From Microbulbifer harenosus (GTDB taxonomy: Bacteria > Pseudomonadota > Gammaproteobacteria > Pseudomonadales > Cellvibrionaceae), in contig NZ_VANI01000022.1 in the NCBI RefSeq assembly GCF_005771435.1, positions 41,388 through 105,387 of the forward strand: a stretch of DNA of 64,000 bases, given 5' to 3'. A program made the position numbers and the translations under genes. This document shows positions 9,254 through 17,821 of the stretch, one piece after another. Within the stretch, counting starts at the first letter, position 1. Every line of letters starts with the position of its first letter. The notes beneath the pieces were generated by a model. The model ran no database searches. It saw only the letters and a list, made by a program, of their open reading frames with translations, and was not told the DNA's origin.

Positions 9254-9354
9254 GTTCGACTCGCGGGCGCAAAGCGCCGGAGAGCAGCGAGCCCAAAGGG
9301 CGAAGCTAATCCTCTCGGGCCACTAGGCAAAGGCCACCTCCGGGTGGCCTTTGC
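9254..9354 (+). repeat. Degenerate copy of the tRNA-Arg 3' end plus second terminator hairpin
   Basis: Downstream of the tRNA terminator, GGTTCGA (9254-9260) and AATCCTCTCGGGCCA (9308-9322) repeat the T-arm and acceptor end of the tRNA. They are split by about 47 bp of hairpin-rich DNA. A second hairpin, GGCCACC (9332-9338) with GGTGGCC (9343-9349), repeats the tRNA terminator in weaker form. The layout suggests an old duplication or the scar of an element that used the tRNA end. It cannot fold as a complete tRNA. Confidence 0.55.
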
Positions 9355-9419
9355 TGTTTATTGCGTTTATGTCCGTTTATGGCCCGCGTAGTATCACACC
9401 ACCAAGCTCCGCGCCGGAC

Positions 9420-10226
9420 TCAATCATCCCACGCCGGGGCAAACCCGGGATTCACCAGCCGCTCGCCCCGCTCCAGCGCATCTATTTGCCGCAGTTCTGC
9501 CGGCGTCAGCTGCAAAGACTGTGCAGCGAGATTGCTGGCCAGGTGCGTCCGGTTGGTTGACGAGGGAATAGTGACAATGCCCCGGGCCAGGCTCCAGGCA
9601 AGCACGACTTCCGCAATGCCGACTCGGTGGCTCCCGGCAATCTGTCCCAGAGTTTCATCATTGAGTACCTTGCCATAGGCCAGTGGCATATAGCCGGTGA
9701 CGGCAATACCACGTTGGCGACAGCACTCAACCACTCGACGATTCTGGAAATAGGGATGTATTTCCACCTGATTGGTCGCGATTGCGCCCTCGCCCAGGAC
9801 CGCGACCGCTTCCTCTACTTGTGTCGTGGTGAAGTTGGATACACCAATGGCCCGCGCGAGGCCGGATGTTTTTGTGTCCGCCAATCGCTTCAGATAGTCG
9901 GCCATCGGCGGCCCCTGCTCTCCCGCCGGCCAGTGAATCAGCAACAGGTCCACATAGTCGGTGTGCAGCTTTTGCAGGCTTTCACGCACACTGTCGAGAA
10001 AGCGATCCTCGCCGAGGTTTTCCAGCCACACCTTGGTGGTCAGGAAAATTTCCGCGCGCGGTATACCGCTGCCGGCAATCGCCCTGCCTACATCCGCTTC
10101 ATTGCCGTATATCTGGGCGGTATCTATATGGCGGTATCCCAGTTCCAGTCCCATCCTGACCGATTGCTCGGCCTGTTCACCTTCGAGCCGGAAGGTGCCA
10201 AGTCCAAATTCGGGTATCTGTGCCAT
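9420..10226 (-). CDS. Aldo/keto reductase (2,5-diketo-D-gluconate reductase-like)
   Basis: This 268-residue NADPH-dependent aldo/keto reductase reduces carbonyls to alcohols. Visible motifs are GLGTFRL, YRHIDTAQIYGNEADVG (catalytic Asp and Tyr), TTKVW (catalytic Lys), LLLIHWP (catalytic His), IGVSNF and the C-terminal cofactor segment VTIPSSTNRTHLASN. It resembles DkgB-type small reductases. I chose the ATG at 10226 with GGAG upstream; a TTG seven codons earlier is less likely. The substrate is unknown. Confidence 0.88.
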   Translation of the reverse strand: MAQIPEFGLGTFRLEGEQAEQSVRMGLELGYRHIDTAQIYGNEADVGRAIAGSGIPRAEIFLTTKVWLENLGEDRFLDSVRESLQKLHTDYVDLLLIHWPAGEQGPPMADYLKRLADTKTSGLARAIGVSNFTTTQVEEAVAVLGEGAIATNQVEIHPYFQNRRVVECCRQRGIAVTGYMPLAYGKVLNDETLGQIAGSHRVGIAEVVLAWSLARGIVTIPSSTNRTHLASNLAAQSLQLTPAELRQIDALERGERLVNPGFAPAWDD

Positions 10227-10296
10227 GGTTTTTTCTACTCCGTTCAAGCTGATTCAAATTCAGTCATCATTTTTAACGTGTTGTTATCGCAGTTGC

Positions 10297-11496
10297 TTAT
10301 CCGCGATTACCACCAGCCGCCAACGCCGTGCGGTCTGCGTCACGGCGATCCAGCAGACCGGACAGGCGCGTCAGCGCCAGCGCGAGCAGCACGATCAACG
10401 CGCCGATCCAGGGGGTATCCATAAGCTGGCGATGCTCGATCACCGCACCGCCGAGCACGGCGCCGATGGCAATGCCAATATTGAACGCGGCGATATTCAG
10501 GCCCGATGCCACATCCACCGCCTGCGGTGCGTGTTTCTCGGCCAGCTGCACCACATACACCTGCAGCCCAGGCACGTTGCCAAACGCAAAGGCACCCCAG
10601 ACCAGCACCGTCAGCACCGCCGCCAGCGGATAGCCCGCGGTGAAGGTAAACAGGGTGAGAATCGCGGCCAGTGCGGTGAAAATGATACTGAGCGCCGCCA
10701 CCGGACCGCGGCGATCCGCCAGTTTGCCGCCCCAGATATTCCCCACCGCGACGGACACGCCGTACACCAGCATGATCAGCCCGACCGCCACCGGGGCGAA
10801 ACCGCTGACCTGTTCAAGGATCGGCGCGAGGTAGGTGAATGCGGTAAATGTACCCCCGTAGCCGAGCGCGGTCATGGCATAAACCAGCAGCAGGCGCGGT
10901 TCGGTCAACACCGCCAGTTGCTGTTTGACGCTGGCCGGCGTGGATTGCCTGAGATTGGCCGGCACCAGCAGCGCACTGCCCACCAGCGCGATCAATCCCA
11001 GCGCAGACACGATCAGGAAAGTGGCGCGCCAGCCGAAGTGCTGCCCGATCCAGGTACCGAGCGGCACGCCGGTAACCAGCGCCACCGTGAGTCCGGTGAA
11101 CATCAGAGCAATGGCACCGGCCTCTTTGTCTTTGCTCACCAGACTCGTGGCAATGGTAGAGCCGATGGCGAAAAACACGCCATGTGCCAGTCCGGTCACG
11201 ACGCGCGCGGCAATCAGCGAACCATAGCCCGGGGCCAGCCAGGCCAGCAGATTACCCAGGGTAAACAGGCCCATTACGCTCAGCAGGACCGCCTTGCGGT
11301 TCCAGCGCCCGGTCAACGCCGTGAGCACAGGTGCGCCCACGGCGACACCAAGGGCATACAGACTGACCAGTAACCCCGCTGAAGGCAGGGACACCGCCAG
11401 GTCATGGGCGATGGTTGGCACAAGTCCGACTATCACGAATTCCGTTGTGCCAATGGCGAAGGCGCTGAGCGCCAGTGCCAGTAATGCAAGGGGCAT
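10297..11496 (-). CDS. MFS transporter, DHA1 drug/sugar exporter type
   Basis: This 399-residue inner-membrane protein has about 12 hydrophobic segments. Family features include FAIGTTEFVIVGLVPTIAHDL in helix 1, the loop 2-3 motif TGRWNRKAVL and ARVVTGLAHGVFFAIGST in helix 4. It belongs with AraJ/SotB/YdhP-like proton antiporters that export sugars or drugs. It starts at ATG 11496 with GGAG eight bases upstream. It is divergent from a LysR regulator 91 bp away, which probably controls it. Confidence 0.87.
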   Translation of the reverse strand: MPLALLALALSAFAIGTTEFVIVGLVPTIAHDLAVSLPSAGLLVSLYALGVAVGAPVLTALTGRWNRKAVLLSVMGLFTLGNLLAWLAPGYGSLIAARVVTGLAHGVFFAIGSTIATSLVSKDKEAGAIALMFTGLTVALVTGVPLGTWIGQHFGWRATFLIVSALGLIALVGSALLVPANLRQSTPASVKQQLAVLTEPRLLLVYAMTALGYGGTFTAFTYLAPILEQVSGFAPVAVGLIMLVYGVSVAVGNIWGGKLADRRGPVAALSIIFTALAAILTLFTFTAGYPLAAVLTVLVWGAFAFGNVPGLQVYVVQLAEKHAPQAVDVASGLNIAAFNIGIAIGAVLGGAVIEHRQLMDTPWIGALIVLLALALTRLSGLLDRRDADRTALAAGGNRG

Positions 11497-11587
11497 ATCA
11501 ATCACTCCGCAGGTTTCTGTTGCGGCGGAGTATGGCGATGGCTACCTTTCACAAAAACAGTGGCAAACACAAAAGAATTTTGCAGAT

Positions 11588-12475
11588 ATGACAATAGTCT
11601 CGCGCACCGAAGACCTGGAAATCCTGCTGGCGGTTGTAGATACCGGCGGGTTCTCCGCCGCAGCCAGGTTGCTGGATATCCAGGTAGCCCGGGTATCTCG
11701 CGCGGTAACCCGCCTGGAGTCCGAGCTGGGAGCCACGCTGCTGAACCGCACCACGCGGCGGGTGGAGCTGACCGAGGAAGGACAGAGTTTCGTCGCGACC
11801 ATTCGCGATGGCCTGCAGCTGTTGGCCTCCGCCGAGGAAAATCTGCGTGTGCAACATCGCCGCCCCGCTGGCCGTTTGCGGGTAGACGCCGCCACGCCGT
11901 TCCTGCTGCACCAGCTGGTGCCGCTGGTACCGGCATTTCGCGCGGCCTACCCGGAAATCCGGCTGGAGCTAATTGCCAACGAACAGATCATCGATCTGAT
12001 CGAACGGCGCACCGATCTGGCTATTCGCATTGGTACGCTGGAAGATTCCAATCTGCACGCGCGCTTGCTGGGGCGCAGCCCGTTACACCTGGTCGCGAGC
12101 CCGGCGTATCTCGAGCAAGCGGGCACGCCGCTGCACATCGCAGATCTCGAGCAGCATACGTTGATCGGATTTGCCGACGCCGCGCACCTCAACATTCTGC
12201 CGTTTCGCCAACCGCAGCCATTTCAGCCACAAATCGCGTCCAGCAGCGGGGAAGCCATACGGCAACTGGCACTCGCCGGTCAGGGCATCGCCCTGCTGTC
12301 GAATTTCATGGTTCGCCAGGACATTGCGCATGGGCATCTGGTCAGTGTGCTTGGCGAAGCGCTGCAGAGCCCGAACCCGCGCGAGCCGGTGCAGGCGGTT
12401 TACTATCGAAGCGGTGCCGTTTCGCCGCGGATTGCGGCCTTTCTCGAATTCCTCGGTGGGCGGTTGCAACTTTGA
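11588..12475 (+). CDS. LysR-family transcriptional regulator
   Basis: This 295-residue protein has an N-terminal winged helix (residues about 1-65: LEILLAVVDTGGFSAAARLLDIQVARVSRAVTRLE) and a LysR substrate-binding domain to the end (RLRVDAATPFLLHQLVPLVPAF, IRIGTLEDSNLHARLL). ATG 11588 is chosen because the helix-turn-helix begins there; an open frame extends further upstream. The divergent MFS exporter is the natural target. The inducer is unknown. Confidence 0.88.
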   Translation: MTIVSRTEDLEILLAVVDTGGFSAAARLLDIQVARVSRAVTRLESELGATLLNRTTRRVELTEEGQSFVATIRDGLQLLASAEENLRVQHRRPAGRLRVDAATPFLLHQLVPLVPAFRAAYPEIRLELIANEQIIDLIERRTDLAIRIGTLEDSNLHARLLGRSPLHLVASPAYLEQAGTPLHIADLEQHTLIGFADAAHLNILPFRQPQPFQPQIASSSGEAIRQLALAGQGIALLSNFMVRQDIAHGHLVSVLGEALQSPNPREPVQAVYYRSGAVSPRIAAFLEFLGGRLQL

Positions 12476-12564
12476 GCCGGCCCGCCGCCCTCACTCATGC
12501 GGGTCCGCAGCAGCGTATGAACCACTATATGAACCACTAGTCGTGCATGCGGAAAGCTGTGCGC

Positions 12565-13353
12565 TCAACGCGCTATCGCCATAGGCTCCGCACAACCTGC
12601 ACATCGTTCCTTCCCAAGCGAGAGGCGGCGCCAGTCGAGCGTTTCCGCCTCGAAAACTTGCAGGGTATCCAGGCTGCCAAGTGGCAGGCCCGCCAATAAC
12701 TTGATCGCTTCAAGTGACTGAGCACTACCGACAATTCCCAGTGCAGGTCCAATAACACCTGATGTCTCACAGTTATCCACTCGTTCCTGTTCAGTATCCG
12801 GAAAAAAACAGGTGTAGCATGGTGAACCCTTTCGACGAAAATCAAAGCTTACCAACTGACCCGAAAAGCCCTGCACTGAGGCCATGATCACGGGTACCGC
12901 CATCTCCCTGCAGACCCGATTAATACTCTGGCGAATTCGCTGGTTATCGGTACAGTCCAGTACCAGATCCACGCGAGACGCGTGTTCTGAAAGCCAGGCC
13001 TCGCTTGCCTTTTTTACATAAGGCAGTATCCGGATATGTGGGTTCACGGCCCCCAATTGCTGGGCGGCAACCAGCGCCTTAGGCTTGTGAATGTGGTTTG
13101 ATTTGTACAGGATCTGGCGCTGTAAATTCGACAGCGCCAACGTATCTCCATCGACCAGATGCAGTTCACCAATACCTGCTGAAGCGAGATATAGCGCGGC
13201 CGGACAACCCAGGCCTCCCAGCCCCACTACCATCACCCGGGCACTGGCAAGCTTCTCTTGGGCCGCTTCGCCCATTTGCGGCAACATGATCTGGCGACTG
13301 TAGCGGATACGATCTTTATGACTGATCACGTAGTTTTCCCATCGAAAATTCAC
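12565..13353 (-). CDS. moeB: MoeB/ThiF-family adenylyltransferase (MoaD activation)
   Basis: This E1-like enzyme adenylates the C-terminal glycine of MoaD. It shows the ATP-binding VVGLGGLGCPAALYLASAGIG, the catalytic-site region DTLALSNLQRQILY, VLDCTDN and two zinc Cys pairs, CYTC and CAGC. The nominal start is GTG 13353, 4 bp after the moaE stop. A second GTG at 13329 preceded by GGGAA fits the usual MoeB N-terminus (DRIRYSRQI) slightly better. It is the last gene of the moa operon. Thiamine ThiF or HesA is possible, but the context supports MoeB. Confidence 0.85.
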   Translation of the reverse strand: MNFRWENYVISHKDRIRYSRQIMLPQMGEAAQEKLASARVMVVGLGGLGCPAALYLASAGIGELHLVDGDTLALSNLQRQILYKSNHIHKPKALVAAQQLGAVNPHIRILPYVKKASEAWLSEHASRVDLVLDCTDNQRIRQSINRVCREMAVPVIMASVQGFSGQLVSFDFRRKGSPCYTCFFPDTEQERVDNCETSGVIGPALGIVGSAQSLEAIKLLAGLPLGSLDTLQVFEAETLDWRRLSLGKERCAGCAEPMAIAR

Positions 13354-13357
13354 ATTG

Positions 13358-13813
13358 CTATCGGGCCCACTTTTCCAGCTCCCGTCGGTCGCTGTCGCGG
13401 GCGGCCACCCAGGTGTCGCCGGTCTCGCCGGATTCCAGCTTCCAGAAGGGGGCCTCCGTCTTGAGGCGATCCATAATGTATTGGCAGGCAGCGAACGCCG
13501 CCTGGCGGTGGGGGCTGGTTACTCCCACGAATACGATATCCTCCTCCACGGCCATGGCGCCGACACGGTGCAGCAGGCGCACCCGGCCCAGTTCCCAGCG
13601 GGTGCGTGCGTCACTGACGATGCGCTGCAGGCTTTTTTCGGTCATGCCCGGATAGTGTTCCAGCGCCAGGCCGCTGACACCGACCCCGGCATTGAAGTCG
13701 CGCACCGAACCAACAAACAGGGCGCTGGCTCCGTCGCTGCGGTTGTTCGCGCGCAGTGCCGCATACTCATCGCCCACCGCAAAGGGCGCCGTGCGGACGT
13801 CAATAAAATCCAT
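13358..13813 (-). CDS. moaE: Molybdopterin synthase large subunit MoaE
   Basis: The 151-residue catalytic subunit of molybdopterin synthase, which adds two sulfurs to cPMP. It shows GASALFVGSVRDFN, LEHYPGMTEKSL, RVLLHRVGAMAVEEDIVFVGV-like strands and the active-site region TEAPFWKLE with its conserved lysine. It lies 6 bp after moaD and 4 bp before moeB, so the three are transcribed together. Confidence 0.94.
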   Translation of the reverse strand: MDFIDVRTAPFAVGDEYAALRANNRSDGASALFVGSVRDFNAGVGVSGLALEHYPGMTEKSLQRIVSDARTRWELGRVRLLHRVGAMAVEEDIVFVGVTSPHRQAAFAACQYIMDRLKTEAPFWKLESGETGDTWVAARDSDRRELEKWAR

Positions 13814-13819
13814 CGCCTC

Positions 13820-14065
13820 TCAACCTCCGGTGACCGGCGGGAAAAATGCGACTTCATCGCCATCGGTAATCCGGGTAGTCGCCGCGGCGATCTCCTGGTT
13901 GACCGCCGCCTGAATATCGGCAGCTTGCAGCGGCGCCTGCCAGTCAGGGAACAGCTCACCGAGACGGTTGCGCAACTCGGCCACGCTGCCGGAAAAATCT
14001 TCCAAACAGTGCTCGGCCGTGCCCAGGCGCGCGCGCAGGCTGGCAAAAAACAGAACCTTAACCAT
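13820..14065 (-). CDS. moaD: Molybdopterin synthase sulfur carrier subunit MoaD
   Basis: This 81-residue ubiquitin-fold protein ends in the essential Gly80-Gly81 pair ([10 protein letters not shown]). That end is adenylated by MoeB and thiocarboxylated before MoaE uses it. The N-terminus [14 protein letters not shown] is typical. Its start overlaps the moaC stop by 8 bp, which indicates translational coupling. Confidence 0.94.
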   Translation of the reverse strand: MVKVLFFASLRARLGTAEHCLEDFSGSVAELRNRLGELFPDWQAPLQAADIQAAVNQEIAAATTRITDGDEVAFFPPVTGG

Positions 14066-14549
14066 GTGTCACCTCATCACAGTGCCAGTGCCCCCGTTTG
14101 CCGCCGGATTTTTCCACCAGGCGGGTGGGGCCGATCTCCATTGCCGGGTCCACGGCCTTGCACATGTCGTAGACGGTCAGTGCCGCCACCGCGGCGGCAG
14201 TCAGTGCTTCCATTTCCACCCCGGTACGGCCGGCAAGGCGACAGTAGCTAAAAATGTGCACGCAGTGCTTCTCGGGCAACAATTCAAATTCCACGTCCAC
14301 TTTGGTCAGTGCCAGCGGGTGGCACAGCGGAATCAGCTCAGAGGTTTTCTTCGCCGCCTGGATACCGGCAATGCGCGCCACTGACAGTGCATCGCCTTTC
14401 CTGTTGCTGCCGGTCACCAGCAGCTCGAACGCTTCGGCACTCATGTGCACGGCACTTTCGGCGCGGGCACTGCGTTCGCTTATGGCTTTATCCGTGACGT
14501 CCACCATGTTTGCCTCACCGCGCTCGTTGAGATGGGTCAACCGGCTCAT
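14058..14549 (-). CDS. moaC: Cyclic pyranopterin monophosphate synthase MoaC
   Basis: This 163-residue protein completes the conversion of the MoaA product to cPMP. It carries MVDVTDK at the start of the domain, [46 protein letters not shown] and the closing [15 protein letters not shown] lies upstream of ATG 14549. The moaB stop is 4 bp upstream. Confidence 0.95.
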   Translation of the reverse strand: MSRLTHLNERGEANMVDVTDKAISERSARAESAVHMSAEAFELLVTGSNRKGDALSVARIAGIQAAKKTSELIPLCHPLALTKVDVEFELLPEKHCVHIFSYCRLAGRTGVEMEALTAAAVAALTVYDMCKAVDPAMEIGPTRLVEKSGGKRGHWHCDEVTHG

Positions 14550-14553
14550 CCCA

Positions 14554-15096
14554 TCACTCCCGGGATTCGCAGGCTGGCTGCGCCGCGCGGATATGCGGCA
14601 CGAAATTACAGGGGCGGTGACGCGAGTCCAGCTGCTGGAGCAGGATGCCTTCCCAGGCAGTGCGACAGGCGCCGGTAGAGCCGGGCATACAGCAGATCAG
14701 GGTGTGGTTGGCCAACCCGGCGAGTGCGCGCGATTGCACCGTGGAACTGCCGATCTCGCCGAATGAAATATGCCGGAACAGTTCGCCGAACCCCTCCACG
14801 GTTTTGTCGAACAGTGGCAGCAGTGCCTCCGGGGTGGAGTCGCGATCGGTAAACCCGGTGCCGCCGGTGACCAGCACCACCTGGATCTGCGGCTCGGCGA
14901 TCCAGCGCGAGATCACCGCGCGCAGCTGGTACACATCGTCGGGGGCGATCAGTTTTTCCATCAGCCGGTGGCCCGCGTGCTGCAGCGCATCCACCAGATA
15001 GGCGCCGGAGGTGTCGTTGTCGCTGGTGCGGGTGTCGGACACGGTCAACACCGCGATATTGAGGGGCTCGAAAGTTTGTTCAGCGTGTCCAGCCAT
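14554..15096 (-). CDS. moaB: Molybdenum cofactor biosynthesis protein MoaB
   Basis: This 180-residue protein of the MoaB/Mog family (molybdopterin adenylyltransferase fold) shows [40 protein letters not shown] and [18 protein letters not shown]. It is likely to adenylate molybdopterin ahead of MoeA-dependent metal insertion. In E. coli Mog does this and MoaB is inactive, so the assignment of activity is an inference. It lies in the moaA-moeB operon. Confidence 0.9.
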   Translation of the reverse strand: MAGHAEQTFEPLNIAVLTVSDTRTSDNDTSGAYLVDALQHAGHRLMEKLIAPDDVYQLRAVISRWIAEPQIQVVLVTGGTGFTDRDSTPEALLPLFDKTVEGFGELFRHISFGEIGSSTVQSRALAGLANHTLICCMPGSTGACRTAWEGILLQQLDSRHRPCNFVPHIRAAQPACESRE

Positions 15097-15111
15097 AATG
15101 CGTCCGTCCGT

Positions 15112-15246
15112 TCAGTCTGATTCAGGTAAAAGTTGTTGCGGGTAGTTCGCCGCGTATTCGGCGGGGGTATTCATGTTGCTGAAGCTCTGCGCACGCACAG
15201 GCATCGTCAGCTGGCGCGCGCCACAACTGGTGAACTGCCGGGACAC
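15112..15246 (-). pseudogene. Remnant of a mobA-like gene (C-terminal ~44 codons only)
   Basis: Between moaA and moaB, starting 3 bp after the moaA stop, a 44-codon frame reads VSRQFTSCGAR... and contains QSFSNMNTPAEYAANY. The F-N-NTP-E pattern is the usual end of molybdenum cofactor guanylyltransferase MobA. The nucleotide-binding N-terminal ~150 residues are absent, so it cannot be active. It could still be translated from GTG 15246. NarG needs bis-MGD, so an intact mobA should exist elsewhere. The assignment rests on a short motif only. Confidence 0.5.
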
Positions 15247-15249
15247 CGT

Positions 15250-16227
15250 TCAGCCTCCCAGCATCGCCAGGTTGCGGGTGGCACCGGTAAAGCCGCTGGC
15301 CAGCTGGTGACTGGCATTCTTGCCACACACGGCGGCGCGGATCTGCTCCGCCAGCGCCTGGTGATCGCCGCCGCCGATGGCATCGCGCAGATCGATGCCC
15401 TGCTCTGCAAACAGGCACAGGTGCAGCGCGCCCTGGGCAGACATGCGCAGCCGGTTGCAACTGACACAGAAATCTTTGCTATAGGGCATGATCAGGCCAA
15501 TGCGACCGGCATAGTCCGGATGGGCGTATTCTTTCGCCGGCCCGGCATCGCGGGGACGCACCACCTGCTCCCAGCCGGTGCGCAGCAGCAGCTTTTCGAT
15601 ATCGCTGCCGGCTACATGGTTGCTGGCAAAGAAATCGCGGTTGTCGCCGGTGCGCATCAGCTCGATAAAGCGAAGGCTCACCGGTGTGACCCGGATCCAC
15701 TCGAGAAAGTGATTGAACTCGGCGAAGTTGTGCTCGCGCAGTAACACCGCATTGACTTTGGTGGGAATGCCCAGTGCCAGCGCGCGGTCGATACCACACA
15801 GGATTGTATCCAGCTTGTCGTGGCCGGTAATTGCCCGGAATTGCTGCGGGTCCAGGCTGTCGATACTGACGTTGAGTTGATCCAGCCCGGCGCGCTGCCA
15901 GGCGTCGATTTCCATGGGGAGTCTGTAGCCGTTGGTAGTGATGGCCACACGACCGATGCCGTCGACGCTTTTGACGGTTTCGATCAGCTGCTCCAGATCT
16001 TTACGCAGCGACGGTTCTCCGCCGGTAAGGCGTACCTTTTCCGTGCCGAGGGAAGCAAAGGCTCCTACCACCGTGCCCACCTCGACAACGCTGAGCGGAT
16101 TTTCCCGCGCACTCGACTGGCCGCACTGATAGCCATCCGGCAGGCAGTAATTGCAGCGGAAATTGCAGATGTCGGTCACGGACAGGCGCAGGTAGTAGAA
16201 CCTGCGCCCAAAACTGTCTTGTAACAT
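15250..16227 (-). CDS. moaA: GTP 3',8-cyclase MoaA
   Basis: This 325-residue radical SAM enzyme starts molybdopterin synthesis from GTP. The SAM cluster is CNFRCNYC (Cys21, Cys25, Cys28). The GTP-binding C-terminal cluster uses CVSCNRLR followed by a third Cys about 14 residues later (HLCLF). LTGGEPSLRKDL and the C-terminal Gly-Gly are present. I chose ATG 16227 (MLQDSFGRRF) with AAGG upstream; an open frame to 16305 runs through the structured leader and is not used. It is the first gene of the moa operon, under a probable Moco riboswitch. Confidence 0.93.
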   Translation of the reverse strand: MLQDSFGRRFYYLRLSVTDICNFRCNYCLPDGYQCGQSSARENPLSVVEVGTVVGAFASLGTEKVRLTGGEPSLRKDLEQLIETVKSVDGIGRVAITTNGYRLPMEIDAWQRAGLDQLNVSIDSLDPQQFRAITGHDKLDTILCGIDRALALGIPTKVNAVLLREHNFAEFNHFLEWIRVTPVSLRFIELMRTGDNRDFFASNHVAGSDIEKLLLRTGWEQVVRPRDAGPAKEYAHPDYAGRIGLIMPYSKDFCVSCNRLRMSAQGALHLCLFAEQGIDLRDAIGGGDHQALAEQIRAAVCGKNASHQLASGFTGATRNLAMLGG

Positions 16228-16240
16228 TAAACGCCTTTCC

Positions 16241-16345
16241 AGATTCAGGAGGCCGCGCGGTTTCCCGCGCAACCCTGGTGGCCGGTATGGCCACGGTCCC
16301 GGCACCCTGCGGCAGTGGCCGTGTAGGTAAAGGGACTCGGTGTTT
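16241..16345 (-). promoter_or_regulatory. Probable molybdenum cofactor (Moco) riboswitch in the moaA leader
   Basis: The moaA leader RNA contains the elements I associate with the Moco RNA motif. GGGTGCCGGGACC is followed by a hairpin GTGGCC/GGCCAC, then GGGTT. Next comes a GNRA-capped hairpin, GCGCGG-GAAA-CCGCGC, and then GGCCTCC. The last element could pair with a purine-rich ribosome site. It sits 14 nt to about 118 nt upstream of the moaA start. Such elements repress moa translation when cofactor is plentiful. Exact ends are approximate. Confidence 0.75.
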
Positions 16346-16497
16346 AAACCGCAGTCAGTGTATCAACACCGTATTATTCCGCTCGGGGCAATGGTGGTAC
16401 TCCCGGGGGAGGAGTGTATGTCGCGAGCAGGAGAGCCCCGTTTTAGCGGCTTGTTGAAAAACGTCATCCACAACCTTTTACAACCCGGGTTTGCGCT

Positions 16498-17703
16498 TCA
16501 GAAATTCGCAGTGAACATCAGCCACACTTTGTCGGTATCCACGCTGAAGGTGTCGGCACGGTAACTGGCGTACTTGATTTCGCCACTCAACTGCTCGGTC
16601 AGTTTGCGTGCAAAGCTGAGGTCCCACTCACCGCCGTAATCCGCCCCACCCTCGCTGGCGCTGAAGCTGTGATAGGTTATGTCGAGGTTGCCTCCTGCAA
16701 CCTTCATGGCGACACCGACATACAGATCCTCGACGCCATCTGCCGGTGTTGCCAGGAACTTGTCGGCGAAGCCCTGATATTTGTGCAATGTGGCGAGCGG
16801 CGTGGCAAAGCCGCTGCCGTTGTCGGCCCCCAGCACTTCGCCGCCAACCCACATGTTTACCGTGCCCAGCGCCGCACCAAGTTCCGCCAGATAGTAGGGG
16901 GCACTGTACGCCAGGGCGCTGTCGCCGGTTTCGGTTTGTCTGGCGTAGCTTAGCCTGGCCTTGAGCGGGCCGAAGCCACCCTTGTAGTCGACGCCCAGAG
17001 TTCGGCTGGATGCGTTTGCCGCGCGGTCGAAGTCCAGCTCGTAGACAAACGCGCTGAGCCTGTGGCGCTCTGTCACCGGGTAACTTCCATGGAACAGCTG
17101 GATATCGCCGCTGAGGTCGGCATTGACGCTGTCTTCGCCGAAAATCCGGTTGACGTTGTATACGTAGCTGTAATCCAGCTGCAGGCTCTTTTCCGAGCCG
17201 TACTGGTAGCGGTATCCGTCATAGGTCTGCTCGTTCTGGCGCCAGCCCACACCGCCGACAAAGCGCTGACCGTCGAGATTGATACGCTGGCGACCGGCGG
17301 TTGCCACGGAGTTTTCCCCGCGGTATCGGATATAGGCCTGATTGACTTCGGTCCCCACTGGGTCCGCTACCACCGGGTAGGTGCTGTTGTCGTTGATGGT
17401 GGAGTTGTAGTGTTGATTGCCGATGGCGCTGACATCATCCAGTTCCAGCACGCCGGTGAAGCCGCGGTAGTCGCCGCTCGTCCAGGTGAGACGCGAGCGC
17501 AGGCTGGAGGCGCTCGCGTCCTCGCTGAAATTGTCCTGATCCACGCCTTCGAAGCGGTAGCGGAGCCCCAGGCACACGTCGCCGCCCATCAGGGCATCGG
17601 TGACAGTGTTCACGGTCTCCGCGACGGCGGGCAGGGTAACGACACTGCCGGCGGCGATGAACAGGGTGTGGCGGACGGCATGGGCAAGACGGCATGTTTT
17701 CAT
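16498..17703 (-). CDS. Outer-membrane beta-barrel porin, alginate-export-like
   Basis: This 401-residue protein has a signal peptide ending near TLPAVAET. Alternating amphipathic strands fill the rest, and it ends in aromatic F (VWLMFTANF). The early segment LRYRFEGVDQDNFSEDASASSLRSRLTW is typical of the alginate export/OprB-like barrel family. It stands next to nitrate transporters and could be a channel for anions or small solutes, but nothing in the sequence fixes the substrate. The 118-bp gap to the upstream narK-type gene allows either co-transcription or its own promoter. Confidence 0.75.
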   Translation of the reverse strand: MKTCRLAHAVRHTLFIAAGSVVTLPAVAETVNTVTDALMGGDVCLGLRYRFEGVDQDNFSEDASASSLRSRLTWTSGDYRGFTGVLELDDVSAIGNQHYNSTINDNSTYPVVADPVGTEVNQAYIRYRGENSVATAGRQRINLDGQRFVGGVGWRQNEQTYDGYRYQYGSEKSLQLDYSYVYNVNRIFGEDSVNADLSGDIQLFHGSYPVTERHRLSAFVYELDFDRAANASSRTLGVDYKGGFGPLKARLSYARQTETGDSALAYSAPYYLAELGAALGTVNMWVGGEVLGADNGSGFATPLATLHKYQGFADKFLATPADGVEDLYVGVAMKVAGGNLDITYHSFSASEGGADYGGEWDLSFARKLTEQLSGEIKYASYRADTFSVDTDKVWLMFTANF

Positions 17704-17821
17704 GGGGTTTCCTCAGCGGCGATGACAGTTCCGGGTAGGGAAACTATCGCGACCGCGCCGTGCGGGAAATTCACCCGAAAGTGGCACAGCGCTGCGCCGC
17801 TACTCCCCCGGTCGCGCCACG

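Noticed and set aside
12490..12541. Short direct repeat ATGAACCACTA twice near 12518-12540, considered as an attachment site
   Set aside because: Only 11-12 bp adjacent copies with no integrase or element; likely slippage.
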